A stretch of 64,000 bases of DNA, from the NCBI RefSeq assembly GCF_000473995.1, contig NC_022571.1, positions 74,501 to 138,500 of the forward strand. Reading direction: 5' to 3'. The stretch comes from Clostridium saccharobutylicum DSM 13864 (GTDB taxonomy: Bacteria; Bacillota; Clostridia; Clostridiales; Clostridiaceae). Shown here piece after piece: positions 25,892-34,968 of this stretch. Position numbers and translations under genes: made by a program. The notes under the pieces were generated by a model that was given only the letters and a program-made list of their open reading frames with translations, did no database searches and was not told the DNA's origin. Numbering within the stretch: position 1 is the first letter of the stretch; every line of letters begins with the position of its first letter.

Positions 25892-25999
25892 CTTAATTCC
25901 TCCTAAAGCACATTAACATATTTTAATTATATCACTACTGATATTGTTATCAATGGTGATATAATTAAATTAGCATTAATTATTGTAATAAATTAAGAA

Positions 26000-26048
26000 A
26001 CACAATATATAGTAAATTTGATTGGAAGATAAAACCTATATATTGTGT
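26000..26048 (+). promoter_or_regulatory. Pair of NrdR-box-like sites upstream of nrdD
   Basis: ACACAATATATAG (26000-26012) and its exact inverse CTATATATTGTGT (26036-26048) match the NrdR consensus ACACWATATNTWGTGT. Their centres are about 36 bases apart. They lie some 300 bases before nrdD. Confidence 0.72.
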
Positions 26049-26276
26049 ATGACACAATTTTAAATTAGTTTTTGTTAATTATTATATATAATTATAAAAA
26101 ATTAATTTGGATTATGGTACCATTAGGTGCTATAAGTGTAGGAAAAGACAATAATAAGAATAGTTTGTAATAAGTCAACTATGTAATAACTGCAAAAAAT
26201 AATCAAATCGAAAGCTAGATAGATATAATTGATAAGAATTAAAATATAATGCCTAAAAAATAAAAAATAAAAGACA

Positions 26277-26335
26277 TTGCTAATGAATACCTTATACAGT
26301 ATAATAGTACAGTACTAAGGATACTATATATTGTG
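26277..26335 (+). promoter_or_regulatory. nrdD promoter with a third NrdR-like box
   Basis: TTGCTA (26277-26282), 17 bases, TATAAT (26300-26305). A third box, ACTATATATTGTG (26323-26335), lies just downstream of the expected start and ends three bases before the ribosome site, a good place for NrdR repression. Confidence 0.65.
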
Positions 26336-26352
26336 CCATGGAGGGAATAATT

Positions 26353-28461
26353 ATGCTATATGTTGTAAAAAGGGACGGCAGAGAGGTCGAATTTAATGCC
26401 GATAAAATAACTCAAGCTATTAAGGGCTCAGGGAATGAAATCGGTTTGATTTTAAAAGAAAGCGAAGTTCTAGATACGGTTCAAACTGTAATTACTTATA
26501 TTGAATCAGAATATAAAAAGACTATAACTGTAGAACAAATACAAAATTTTGTTGAAAAAGCATTAAGAGAAGAAGGGTATAAAGATATAGCAATAGCTTA
26601 TTCTTCATATAGAAAAGAAAGAACAAAAGTTAGAGAGATAAAATCAGATTTAATGAGAGCAATTCGCCAAATTGGTGTTGAAACAGATAGAGATAATGCA
26701 AATGTAGGTAACAATTTTAGTTCAAAGTTACTAAGAATAGCTTCGGAATCAAATAAGTGGAATACATTAGCTATAATGCCTAAAAATTTAGCTAAAGCTC
26801 ATGAAACAGGAGATTTATATTATCATGATTTGGACAGTTATAATTTAACTGTAAATTGTCTTCATATTCCAACTAGAGAAATGCTAGAAGGTGGATTTAA
26901 CACTGGATATGGAACAATTAATGCTCCTAAGAGAATAGAAACAGCTGCTGAGTTATCATGTATTTTATTACAATCAACTCAAAATGATATGTTTGGTGGT
27001 CAATCACATCCTGATTTTGATAATGACATGGGTATATTTGTAGAACCTACAAGAGAAGAAATCAGAAGAGAATTAGAAGAGTTAGATATTCCAAGAGAAA
27101 AAATAGAATCTATACTTGAAAGAAAAGTAAGAGACAAAGTTCGACAAGCAATGCAAGGCGTTGTATATAATCTTAACACAATGCATTCTAGAGCTGGTTC
27201 TCAAGTACCATTTAGTTCAATTAATATAGGTTTACCTACTAGTGCAGATGCAGCATTGGTATGTGAAGTATTTTTAATAGAATATGAAAAGGGATTAGGA
27301 AAGGGAGAACAACCAATTTTCCCAAACATAATTTTCAGAGTTAAGAGTGGAGTTAATAGAGAAGAGGATGATCCGTATTTCTATTTATATAAATTAGCAT
27401 GTAGAGTTGCTGCTAAGAGAATGAATCCAACATTTATGAATATAGATGCAGATTTTAATAAAGAATATTATGATAAAGGATATGTTCCAGCAACTATGGG
27501 TTGTAGAACTTACCTTATGAAGAATATAAATGGAGAGCCAGGATGTAAAGGTAGGGGGAATATAGCGCCAACTACTATAAATCTTCCAAGAATAGGGTTA
27601 CAAGCAAAAGGAAGTATAGATAAATTCTTTGAAATATTAGATGCAAGATTAAATTTATCAAAGGAATCATTAATGCATAGATATGGAGTATTAAAGAATC
27701 TAAAGGTTAAGGATTTACCATTTGTAGCTGGTCAAGGATTAATGAAGGGATCAGAAGGATTAGGCCCAGATGATTCTATTGAACCAATATTGAAACAAGG
27801 TACATGGGGAATTGGATTTATAGGACTTGCAGAAACTTTAGTAGCTCTAGTAGGTAAACATCAAGGTGAAGATGATAATGCTAGAGAATTAGGAATAAAA
27901 GTAATTGAGCATATAAGACAATATTGTGATAGATTAACAGAAGAAACTAGGTTAAATTGGAGTTGTTATGCCACTCCAGCAGAAGGTCTTTCAGGAAAGT
28001 TTATAAAGCAAGATAAAAAGATATTTGGAATAATTAAAGGTGTAACAGATAAAGATTATTATACAAATAGTTATCATGTTCCAGTAGGATATGCAATATC
28101 AATTAAAGATAAAATAGATATTGAAGCACCATATCACAAACTTTGCAATGGTGGACATATAAGCTATATTGAAGTAGATGATTCACCAGATGAACAAACA
28201 GTAATGGATATAATTAATTATGCATATAGAAATACTAATATAAGCTATATGGGTATTAATTTCCACATAAGATATTGTAGAGAATGTGGAACATATTTAC
28301 ATGATAATGAAGCTAAGTGCCCAAGTTGCGGAAGCACTGATATACAAGGTGTATCAAGGGTTACAGGATATTTAAGCTTGGATGAAAGATTTGGTCCAGG
28401 TAAATATCATGAAAGAGAAGATAGAATATCTCATACTGAAGGACATAAACATCATTATTAA
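26353..28461 (+). CDS. nrdD: Anaerobic (class III) ribonucleoside-triphosphate reductase
   Basis: Makes deoxyribonucleotides without oxygen by a glycyl radical. The 702 residues start with an ATP-cone allosteric domain (VVKRDGREVEFNADKITQAI). The catalytic barrel follows, then a C-terminal zinc site (CRECGTYL with KCPSCGS) and the glycyl-radical loop RVTGYLS with G672. The ATG at 26353 is preferred because GGAGGG lies 8 bases before it; an in-frame ATG at 26338 overlaps that site. NrdR boxes flank the promoter. The activase gene nrdG is unusually 3.7 kb downstream, beyond two citrate-pathway genes. Confidence 0.97.
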   Translation: MLYVVKRDGREVEFNADKITQAIKGSGNEIGLILKESEVLDTVQTVITYIESEYKKTITVEQIQNFVEKALREEGYKDIAIAYSSYRKERTKVREIKSDLMRAIRQIGVETDRDNANVGNNFSSKLLRIASESNKWNTLAIMPKNLAKAHETGDLYYHDLDSYNLTVNCLHIPTREMLEGGFNTGYGTINAPKRIETAAELSCILLQSTQNDMFGGQSHPDFDNDMGIFVEPTREEIRRELEELDIPREKIESILERKVRDKVRQAMQGVVYNLNTMHSRAGSQVPFSSINIGLPTSADAALVCEVFLIEYEKGLGKGEQPIFPNIIFRVKSGVNREEDDPYFYLYKLACRVAAKRMNPTFMNIDADFNKEYYDKGYVPATMGCRTYLMKNINGEPGCKGRGNIAPTTINLPRIGLQAKGSIDKFFEILDARLNLSKESLMHRYGVLKNLKVKDLPFVAGQGLMKGSEGLGPDDSIEPILKQGTWGIGFIGLAETLVALVGKHQGEDDNARELGIKVIEHIRQYCDRLTEETRLNWSCYATPAEGLSGKFIKQDKKIFGIIKGVTDKDYYTNSYHVPVGYAISIKDKIDIEAPYHKLCNGGHISYIEVDDSPDEQTVMDIINYAYRNTNISYMGINFHIRYCRECGTYLHDNEAKCPSCGSTDIQGVSRVTGYLSLDERFGPGKYHEREDRISHTEGHKHHY

Positions 28462-28473
28462 AATAAAGTATAT

Positions 28474-28534
28474 AATTAAAGTACTATGAAATTTGTTAAT
28501 GAATTTAGCGAGTTTCATAGTACTTTAATTTTTT
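28474..28534 (+). terminator. Terminator after nrdD
   Basis: 18-base perfect arms (28474-28491, 28513-28530) followed by TTTT. This means that nrdG is not simply cotranscribed with nrdD. Confidence 0.85.
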
Positions 28535-28641
28535 CTATTAAATATAATAATAATGCTGTTATTATATTTTAAATTAATGACAAAGACATCTATAAATATT
28601 GGGAAAATAATAAATTCCACAAAAACTAAATGATTTAATTA

Positions 28642-28741
28642 TTGCAATAATTTAAAAAAAACTTGCAATAATCATGCAAAAATAACCCTGAAAGCCTATA
28701 AAATAAAGAAAGGGTGAAAGAGAAGTATGTTTTTGTTGCAA
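28642..28741 (+). promoter_or_regulatory. Cluster of TTGCAA motifs upstream of the citrate genes
   Basis: TTGCAATAAT at 28642, the near-palindrome TTGCAATAATCATGCAA at 28663-28679, and TTGCAAAAA near 28736. The regulator is unknown. A 13-codon frame starting ATG 28727 after AAAGGGTG overlaps the last motif and may be a leader peptide or chance. Confidence 0.35.
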
Positions 28742-28812
28742 AAAATATATAATAATACTTGTCTATGAAGGTGCCAATATGATATTATAAGATTAAAGTT
28801 TAGAAAAATTGT

Positions 28813-28835
28813 AAGGCACATTCAAATAAATATTT
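28813..28835 (+). repeat. Dispersed palindromic repeat, partial copy E
   Basis: AAGGCACATTCAAATAAATA matches the left half. It lies 40 bases before the ribosome site of the next gene. Confidence 0.5.
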
Positions 28836-28876
28836 TAAAAGCAATAAGTTAATAAAAATTAAGTGGGGGGATTGCA

Positions 28877-30037
28877 ATGGCAGTTAATAATTTAGAAAGT
28901 GGTAAGAAAGTTACAATTGTAGATACTACTCTTAGAGATGGGGAGCAAACAGCAGGAGTAGTTTTTGCTAATGAAGAAAAGATTGTAATAGCAGAAATGT
29001 TAAGTGAGTTAGGCGTTGACCAGTTGGAAGTAGGAATTCCTACAATGGGCGGAGACGAAAAAGCTGCAATAAAAGAAATTGTAAAGAGAAATTTAAAGTC
29101 TAGTATAATGGCATGGAATAGAGCTGTAATTGGAGACATAGAACAATCAATAGATTGTGGAGTTGATGCAGTAGCTATTTCAATATCAGTATCAGATATA
29201 CACATTCAACACAAGCTAAAAACTTCTAGAGAATGGGTGCTAGAAAATATGATTAAGTCTGTGGAATTTGCTAAGAAAAATGGTCTTTATGTATCAGTTA
29301 ATGGTGAGGATGCATCTAGAGCAGATAAAGAATTTTTAGTTAAGTTTATAAATGAGGCTAAAAAAGCAGGAGCAAATAGATTTAGATATTGTGATACAGT
29401 AGGAATTATGGAGCCATTTAAGTTAAGAGATGATATTAAATACCTTTATGATAGTACTGGATTTGATATAGAAATGCATACACATAATGATTTTGGTATG
29501 GCAACAGCTAATGCTGTAGCAGGAATTAAGGGTGGAGCATCACATGTTGGAGTAACTGTAAATGGTCTTGGAGAAAGAGCTGGTAATGCAGCTTTAGAAG
29601 AAGTTGTAATGGCTCTAATGCTTGTTTATGGATATAAAGGTGAAAATATAAATACTCAAATGTTTAGAGAAGTATCAGAATATGTTTCAAGAGCATCAGG
29701 TAGAGAACTTCCAATATGGAAAGCAATAGTTGGAACTAATATGTTTGCACATGAATCTGGAATTCATGCTGATGGAGCAATTAAAGATCCTAAAAATTAT
29801 GAGGCTTTTGATCCAGCAATAGTTGGACTTGAAAGACAAATAGTTATAGGAAAGCATTCCGGAAGAGCAGCAATAATAAATAAATTTAGAGAATATAATA
29901 TGGAACTTACAGATGATGAAGCAAAGGGAATATTGGAACTTGTAAGATCTACATCAGTTAGATTAAAAAGAACTTTATTTGATAAAGAAGTAGTTCAATT
30001 ATATAAGGAATATAAAAGAAGATTAAAGGAAAACTAA
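28877..30037 (+). CDS. Homocitrate synthase / Re-citrate synthase-like (DRE-TIM family)
   Basis: An acyl-CoA condensing enzyme of 386 residues. VDTTLRDGEQTAG (about 16-28) supplies the metal and catalytic residues, HTHNDFGMATANA the metal histidines, and NGLGERAGNAALEEVVMAL the C-terminal TIM-barrel signature. The closest named family by pattern and length is NifV homocitrate synthase. Because aconitase follows after 85 bases, as in the clostridial Re-citrate synthase operon, synthesis of citrate from oxaloacetate and acetyl-CoA toward glutamate is the likelier role. The adjacent isocitrate dehydrogenase gene of that operon is absent. The start has GGGGGG upstream. Confidence 0.78.
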   Translation: MAVNNLESGKKVTIVDTTLRDGEQTAGVVFANEEKIVIAEMLSELGVDQLEVGIPTMGGDEKAAIKEIVKRNLKSSIMAWNRAVIGDIEQSIDCGVDAVAISISVSDIHIQHKLKTSREWVLENMIKSVEFAKKNGLYVSVNGEDASRADKEFLVKFINEAKKAGANRFRYCDTVGIMEPFKLRDDIKYLYDSTGFDIEMHTHNDFGMATANAVAGIKGGASHVGVTVNGLGERAGNAALEEVVMALMLVYGYKGENINTQMFREVSEYVSRASGRELPIWKAIVGTNMFAHESGIHADGAIKDPKNYEAFDPAIVGLERQIVIGKHSGRAAIINKFREYNMELTDDEAKGILELVRSTSVRLKRTLFDKEVVQLYKEYKRRLKEN

Positions 30038-30122
30038 AAAAATATTAGAGAAAAGTAATTATAAAATTTAGATATAATAAGTTACAAATAGCAAAAATAA
30101 GCAGTAAGTAGGGGGAACAAAA

Positions 30123-32045
30123 ATGGGAGATAATTTAGTTTATAAAATTTTGAAGAGTCACATTGTTGAAGGTGAATTAAAGGCAGGAGAACCAATTGCT
30201 TTAAAAATTGATAAAACTTTAACTCAAGATTCAACAGGAACAATGGCATATCTTCAATTAGAAGCTATGGGAATAGATAGAGTAAAGACAAAGAAATCTG
30301 TAGCGTTTATAGATCATAATATGTTACAACAAGGTTTTGAAAATGCAGATGATCATAAGTTTATTCAAACTGTGGCATCTAAATACGGAGTGTATTTTTC
30401 AAAGCCAGGCAACGGAATATGCCATCAAATCTTTTTAGAAAGATTTTCAACACCAGGAGATACATTAATAGGATCTGATAGTCATACGCCAACAGCAGGT
30501 GGTGTTGGTATGCTTGCTATGGGTGCAGGTGGATTAGATGTTGCTCTAGCTATGGGTGGCGGAGCATATAATATAAATACTCCAAAGGTAGTTAAAATTG
30601 AACTTAAAGGTAAATTAAATAAGATGGTGGCGGCTAAAGATATTATTCTTGAGGTTTTAAGAGTATTAACTGTTAAAGGCGGAGTAGGCAAAGTATTTGA
30701 GTATGGTGGTGAAGGTGTTAAGACTCTTTCAGTACCAGAAAGAGCAACTATAACTAATATGGGAGCAGAACTTGGAGCTACAACTTCAATTTTCCCAAGT
30801 GATGAGAGAACATTAGAGTTCTTCAAAGCGCAAGGAAGAGAAGAAGACTGGATGGAATTTAAACCAGATGCAGATGCTGTATATGATGAAGTAGTAACAA
30901 TTAATTTAAATGAGTTAACTCCACTTACAGCTAAACCACACAGCCCAGATAATGTAGCTAAGGTTAGTGAAGTTGGTAAGATTAAAGTTGATCAAGTATT
31001 TATAGGAAGCTGCACTAATTCTTCTTATGAAGACTTAATGAAGGTTGCTAAGATATTAAAGGGTAATAAAGTACATCCAGATGTTAGTTTAGTAATCGGA
31101 CCTGGCTCAAGACAAGTTATGGAGATGATTGCTAGAAACGGTGCATTAGCAGATATAATTAGTGCGGGAGCAAGAATACTTGAAAATTCTTGTGGACCTT
31201 GTATTGGCATGGGGCAAGCACCTGGAACTAATGGAATTTCTCTTAGAACTGTAAATAGAAATTTTTATGGAAGAAGTGGAACTTTATCAGGACAAATATA
31301 TATTGTAAGTCCAGAAACAGCAGCAGTTTCGGCAATAAATGGAGTTTTAACTGATCCAACAGAAATGGATGTAGATATAACTGTAGAAATGCCTAAAGAA
31401 TTCTTAATTGATGATTCTATGATTTTAGAACCAGCACCAACTAATGCTGAAGTTGAAGTTGTTAGAGGCCCTAATATTAAGCCATTCCCAGTAAGTAAGC
31501 CATTAGGTGAAGAAGTTGATGGTAAAGTGTTAATAAAGGTTGAAGATAATATTACAACTGACCACATTATGCCTTCAAATTCAAAACTATTACCATTTAG
31601 ATCAAATATTCCTTATCTTGCAGAGTTCTGTTTTAATACAGTTGATACAGAATTCCCTAAGAGAGCAAAAGAATGTAATGGTGGATTTATAATTGCTGGA
31701 GGAAACTACGGACAGGGTTCAAGTAGAGAACATGCGGCTTTAGCACCACTATACTTAGGAGTTAAAGCTGTTATAGCTAAATCATTTGCTAGAATTCATA
31801 AGGCTAACTTAATAAATAATGGAATAATTCCAATGGAATTTAAGAATGAAGCTGATTATGATAATATTGAATTAGTAGATGATTTAAAAATAGAAAACAT
31901 TCAAAGTGCTTTAGAAGCAGGTGTTGTAACAGTTAAGAACTTAATTAAGAACACTGAATTTGAAGCAGTAGCTGATTTAACAGAAAAAGAAATTGCTGTT
32001 ATTAGAGCTGGTGGAAGATTAAATTATGTAAAAGTAAATAGTTAA
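30123..32045 (+). CDS. Aconitate hydratase
   Basis: [4Fe-4S] enzyme interconverting citrate and isocitrate. The 640 residues fit the compact bacterial/mitochondrial-like type common in clostridia. DSHTPTAGG and the cluster cysteines in GSCTNSSYEDL and NSCGPCIGMG are present; the C-terminal swivelling domain has NYGQGSSREHAAL with the catalytic serine and arginine. A GGGGG ribosome site precedes it. It is probably cotranscribed with the upstream synthase and forms the first two steps of the oxidative TCA branch to 2-oxoglutarate. Confidence 0.94.
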   Translation: MGDNLVYKILKSHIVEGELKAGEPIALKIDKTLTQDSTGTMAYLQLEAMGIDRVKTKKSVAFIDHNMLQQGFENADDHKFIQTVASKYGVYFSKPGNGICHQIFLERFSTPGDTLIGSDSHTPTAGGVGMLAMGAGGLDVALAMGGGAYNINTPKVVKIELKGKLNKMVAAKDIILEVLRVLTVKGGVGKVFEYGGEGVKTLSVPERATITNMGAELGATTSIFPSDERTLEFFKAQGREEDWMEFKPDADAVYDEVVTINLNELTPLTAKPHSPDNVAKVSEVGKIKVDQVFIGSCTNSSYEDLMKVAKILKGNKVHPDVSLVIGPGSRQVMEMIARNGALADIISAGARILENSCGPCIGMGQAPGTNGISLRTVNRNFYGRSGTLSGQIYIVSPETAAVSAINGVLTDPTEMDVDITVEMPKEFLIDDSMILEPAPTNAEVEVVRGPNIKPFPVSKPLGEEVDGKVLIKVEDNITTDHIMPSNSKLLPFRSNIPYLAEFCFNTVDTEFPKRAKECNGGFIIAGGNYGQGSSREHAALAPLYLGVKAVIAKSFARIHKANLINNGIIPMEFKNEADYDNIELVDDLKIENIQSALEAGVVTVKNLIKNTEFEAVADLTEKEIAVIRAGGRLNYVKVNS

Positions 32046-32073
32046 ATTAAAAGTAAATTATGCTTATTAGAAT

Positions 32074-32113
32074 AGAGTTCCTACATTATTATGAGATGTA
32101 GGAGCTCTGTTTA
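32074..32113 (+). terminator. Terminator after aconitase gene
   Basis: AGAGTTCCTACAT (32074-32086) pairs with ATGTAGGAGCTCT (32096-32108) with one weak position, then GTTTATTT. Confidence 0.75.
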
Positions 32114-32220
32114 TTTGTGTGTATGTAATTTGTAAATATATTTATAGTTAAGTTATAATTAATAAGTAAAGGAATTTGTCAAATTTAAAAGATAAATTAG
32201 TCAGAAAGAAGTGTATTATT

Positions 32221-32730
32221 ATGGAAAAGACTATAAGACTATCTGGAATAGCTTATGAAAGTTTAGTTAATGGACCAGGAATGAGAAGAGTATTTTTTGC
32301 TCAAGGATGTAAACATAATTGTAAAGGCTGTTTCAATCCGGATACTCATGATTTTAATGGTGGAGAAGAAAGAAACATGGATGAATTAATAAAGGATACG
32401 TTAGATAATCAAATTTTAAGAGGAGTTACATTTAGTGGAGGAGATCCATGGGAACAGGCTGATAAATTTGCATATATGGCAAAGACATTTAAAGAAAATG
32501 GATTAAGTATTTGGAGCTATACAGGATACACATTTGAATATATTATTAAACATCAAAATGAATATAAGGGTTGGACAGATTTACTAAATAATATAGATGT
32601 ATTGGTAGATGGTAGATTTGAAGAAGAAAAAAAGAAAGATGGACTTAAATTTAAAGGATCAGAAAATCAAAGAATAATAGATGTTAAAGAAAGTTTAAAA
32701 TTAAGCAGTATAATTACAATAGAATATTAA
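32221..32730 (+). CDS. nrdG: Anaerobic ribonucleotide reductase activase
   Basis: A radical-SAM enzyme that generates the glycyl radical on NrdD. The 169 residues show the cluster motif C30-x3-C34-x2-C37 (GCKHNCKGCFNP) and the GGDP SAM-binding motif (TFSGGDPWEQ). ATG 32221 gives the usual family length; an upstream in-frame TTG at 32176 is possible but poorly placed relative to its ribosome site. It is separated from nrdD by a terminator and two unrelated genes, so its expression must be set independently or by another promoter. Confidence 0.94.
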   Translation: MEKTIRLSGIAYESLVNGPGMRRVFFAQGCKHNCKGCFNPDTHDFNGGEERNMDELIKDTLDNQILRGVTFSGGDPWEQADKFAYMAKTFKENGLSIWSYTGYTFEYIIKHQNEYKGWTDLLNNIDVLVDGRFEEEKKKDGLKFKGSENQRIIDVKESLKLSSIITIEY

Positions 32731-32783
32731 ATGTATATAAAAAGTTTATTATAAATGGATTTAATAATGTCAGGAGGAATTTT

Positions 32784-33659
32784 ATGATTTATTCTTTAGA
32801 AAATTCAATTATTAAAATTACAGCAAGTACTCATGGAGGAGAAATACATTCAATAACTAATAAAATTGATGGGACTGAATATTTATGGGATGGAAATCCT
32901 GAGTATTGGAAATATCATGCGCCTATATTGTTTCCTATAGTAGGAAAGGTTATAGACTCAAAATATAAAGTTGAAGGAAAAACATATGAATTACCACAGC
33001 ATGGATTAGCTAGAACTTCTGAATTTAAATTTATCTCGAAAACAGATAATGAAATAATTTTTGAACTGAATTTTTCGGAAGAATCTCTAAAAGTGTATCC
33101 ATATAAGTTTTCATTAAGATCAATTTATAAGTTGGAAAATAATACTGTTAAGGTGACATATAGTGTTAAAAATTTAGATAATAAAACAATATATTTTTCA
33201 ATAGGAACGCACCCGGCATTTATGTATCCTATTAATTCGACTGAAAAATTAGAAGATTATTATCTTGAGTTTAATGAAAAAGAGAGTAGTAATAGGAAGG
33301 TTCTTACGAAGGAAGGATATCTATCTTATAACGAAAAAGAATGCTTAAAGTCTACAAATACACTTATGCTATCAAAAGAGTTATTTATAGATGATGCATT
33401 GGTATTTGATAATTTAAAATCTAATAAAATAACAATAAAATCAGAGAAGAGCGATAAGTCATTAGCAGTTGAATTTGATGGTTTTCCTTATATGGGAATT
33501 TGGGCACCAAAGGATGGAGCACCATTTGTATGTATAGAACCTTGGTTTGGACACGCAGATTATGAAAATTATAATGGGGAGTTCAGTGAAAAAGAAGGCA
33601 TAATTTCATTAGATATAGGAAAAGAGTTTAGCTGCACGTACAAAGTTACTACATTTTAA
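32784..33659 (+). CDS. Aldose 1-epimerase family protein (LacX/YeaD-like)
   Basis: The 291 residues have the galactose-mutarotase beta-sandwich features: HGGEIHSI at the N-terminus, HAPILFPIVGK, PQHGLAR with the active-site histidine, and GTHPAFMYP with the second histidine. CIEPWFGHAD near the end carries the catalytic glutamate. The LacX/glucose-6-phosphate-epimerase-like subgroup fits better than GalM. CAGGAGG lies before the ATG. No sugar operon surrounds it, so the substrate is unknown. Confidence 0.88.
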   Translation: MIYSLENSIIKITASTHGGEIHSITNKIDGTEYLWDGNPEYWKYHAPILFPIVGKVIDSKYKVEGKTYELPQHGLARTSEFKFISKTDNEIIFELNFSEESLKVYPYKFSLRSIYKLENNTVKVTYSVKNLDNKTIYFSIGTHPAFMYPINSTEKLEDYYLEFNEKESSNRKVLTKEGYLSYNEKECLKSTNTLMLSKELFIDDALVFDNLKSNKITIKSEKSDKSLAVEFDGFPYMGIWAPKDGAPFVCIEPWFGHADYENYNGEFSEKEGIISLDIGKEFSCTYKVTTF

Positions 33660-33736
33660 AAAAATCAAATTTAAATATGATTTCTAATAAATATAATTAT
33701 AATTTTTATTATATTTGAAATAATAAGTTTATAGAT

Positions 33737-33800
33737 TTATCCACAAAAATATAAATTAATTTCATAAACATGTGGATTGTTTACAGTAGAATGTGGATAA
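33737..33800. promoter_or_regulatory. Cluster of three DnaA-box sequences
   Basis: Perfect TTATCCACA at 33737-33745, TGTGGATTG (one change from the inverse box) at 33771-33779, and perfect inverse TGTGGATAA at 33792-33800, in an AT-rich intergenic stretch. No dnaA or dnaN gene is nearby, so this is not an obvious oriC. Confidence 0.7.
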
Positions 33801-33841
33801 AATATAATTCTTAATATATTAGAATATGGAGATGTTGAAAT

Positions 33842-34492
33842 TTGACTTTAGATAAGAAATTTTATAAGCAAGGGGCATTAACTTTAGCTAAGGAACTTCT
33901 AGGTAAAGTTGTTGTGAGAAGAATTGATGATGTGATTTTAAGAGGAAAGATTGTTGAAACAGAAGCTTACATTGGTGAAATTGATAAGGCATCTCACGCT
34001 TATAATGGGCGAAGAACAGAAAGAACAGAACCTTTATTTAGAGAAGGTGGTATTGCATATGTATATTTCATTTATGGAAAATACTATTGCTTTAACGTTA
34101 TAAGTGGTCTTGAAGATAAAGGTGAGGGAGTTTTAATACGGGCACTAGAGCCTTTAAATGAATTTGATTATCTTGCTGGAAAGAGATTTAATCAAAGTTA
34201 TAATGAATTATCAGAAGCTAAGAAAAAAGCAATTACAAATGGTCCTTCAAAATTATGTATGGCATTTTCTATAGATAAATCGGAGAATTATATAAAATTA
34301 TATGAAAAAGGTGATTTTTATATAGAGGATGGAGAAGAAGAAAAATTTGAAATAGTTGAAGCAAAGAGAATTGGAATTGATTATGCAGAAGAAGCTATAG
34401 ATTTTCCATGGAGATTTTATATAAAGGGCAATAAATATGTTTCTGTAAATAAACAATCTCTAATAGTTAATGAGACAGAAGTAAAAAAATAA
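33842..34492 (+). CDS. 3-methyladenine DNA glycosylase (AAG/Mpg type)
   Basis: Base-excision repair enzyme removing alkylated purines. The 216 residues match the AAG family: [22 protein letters not shown], the catalytic glutamate region [46 protein letters not shown], and ALEPLN. The start is TTG, 42 bases after a DnaA-box cluster. The ribosome site (GGAGAT) is modest. No partner gene. Confidence 0.9.
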   Translation: MTLDKKFYKQGALTLAKELLGKVVVRRIDDVILRGKIVETEAYIGEIDKASHAYNGRRTERTEPLFREGGIAYVYFIYGKYYCFNVISGLEDKGEGVLIRALEPLNEFDYLAGKRFNQSYNELSEAKKKAITNGPSKLCMAFSIDKSENYIKLYEKGDFYIEDGEEEKFEIVEAKRIGIDYAEEAIDFPWRFYIKGNKYVSVNKQSLIVNETEVKK

Positions 34493-34696
34493 TAGAACAA
34501 GTGCGATTATATCATCAATTTAAGCTAATAGGTTTGTTAGGAGTATTGCATATTTGTCTCGTATAAAATAATCTTCATATCTTTGGGGTAGTATTTTCTT
34601 TTTGGTGCATAGTTAGAAAAAAGTACGAATCTTAATAAAGAATATTAAATTCATAACGATAAATTACCATGATAGTGAATATTTAGGAGAAGTTTC
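34493..34696. other. Intergenic region without recognised features
   Basis: About 200 bases after the glycosylase gene. No promoter pair, hairpin or conserved frame stands out. Confidence 0.4.
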
Positions 34697-34905
34697 ATGG
34701 TGATAAAAATAATTAATGTTGATACTTATAGGTATCAATATAGGAAAAGAAAACCATATAATAATTTTAAACGTATAAAAAGAAAAGTTCATTATTTGTA
34801 GATATTCTTAATGATATAGAGAAACTTAAAGATGATGGTATTATAACAATTGACAATATTAATATCAAAATTGACCAAGCTATTAAATCACATTCAAAAA
34901 AATAA
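34697..34905 (+). pseudogene. Frameshifted small gene remnant, family not identified
   Basis: ATG 34697 with AGGAGA upstream opens a 34-codon frame (MVIKIINVDTYRYQYRK...) that stops at 34801. A second frame, shifted near the A-rich stretch at 34776-34786, continues SSLFVDILNDIEKLKDDG...AIKSHSKK to a stop at 34903. Joined, they give about 70 residues of plausible helical protein; the size and helix pattern loosely recall FlgM-type anti-sigma factors. It could also be one short gene plus chance sequence. Confidence 0.4.
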
Positions 34906-34909
34906 ATTG

Positions 34910-34957
34910 AAAAATACAGTAAGTAATTTCCTACAAGAAATTACTTACTGTATTTTT
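34910..34957. terminator. Strong bidirectional terminator next to galE
   Basis: Perfect 21-base arms (34910-34930, 34937-34957) around a six-base loop with A and T runs, placed just downstream of minus-strand galE. Confidence 0.9.
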
Positions 34958-34968
34958 AATCCTATAAA

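Noticed and set aside
33737..33800. Chromosomal replication origin
   Set aside because: Only three DnaA boxes, no dnaA/dnaN/rpmH genes and no clear unwinding element beside them.
34697..34905. Identification as flagellar anti-sigma factor FlgM
   Set aside because: Only size and a vague helix pattern agree; no flagellar genes nearby and no clear motif.
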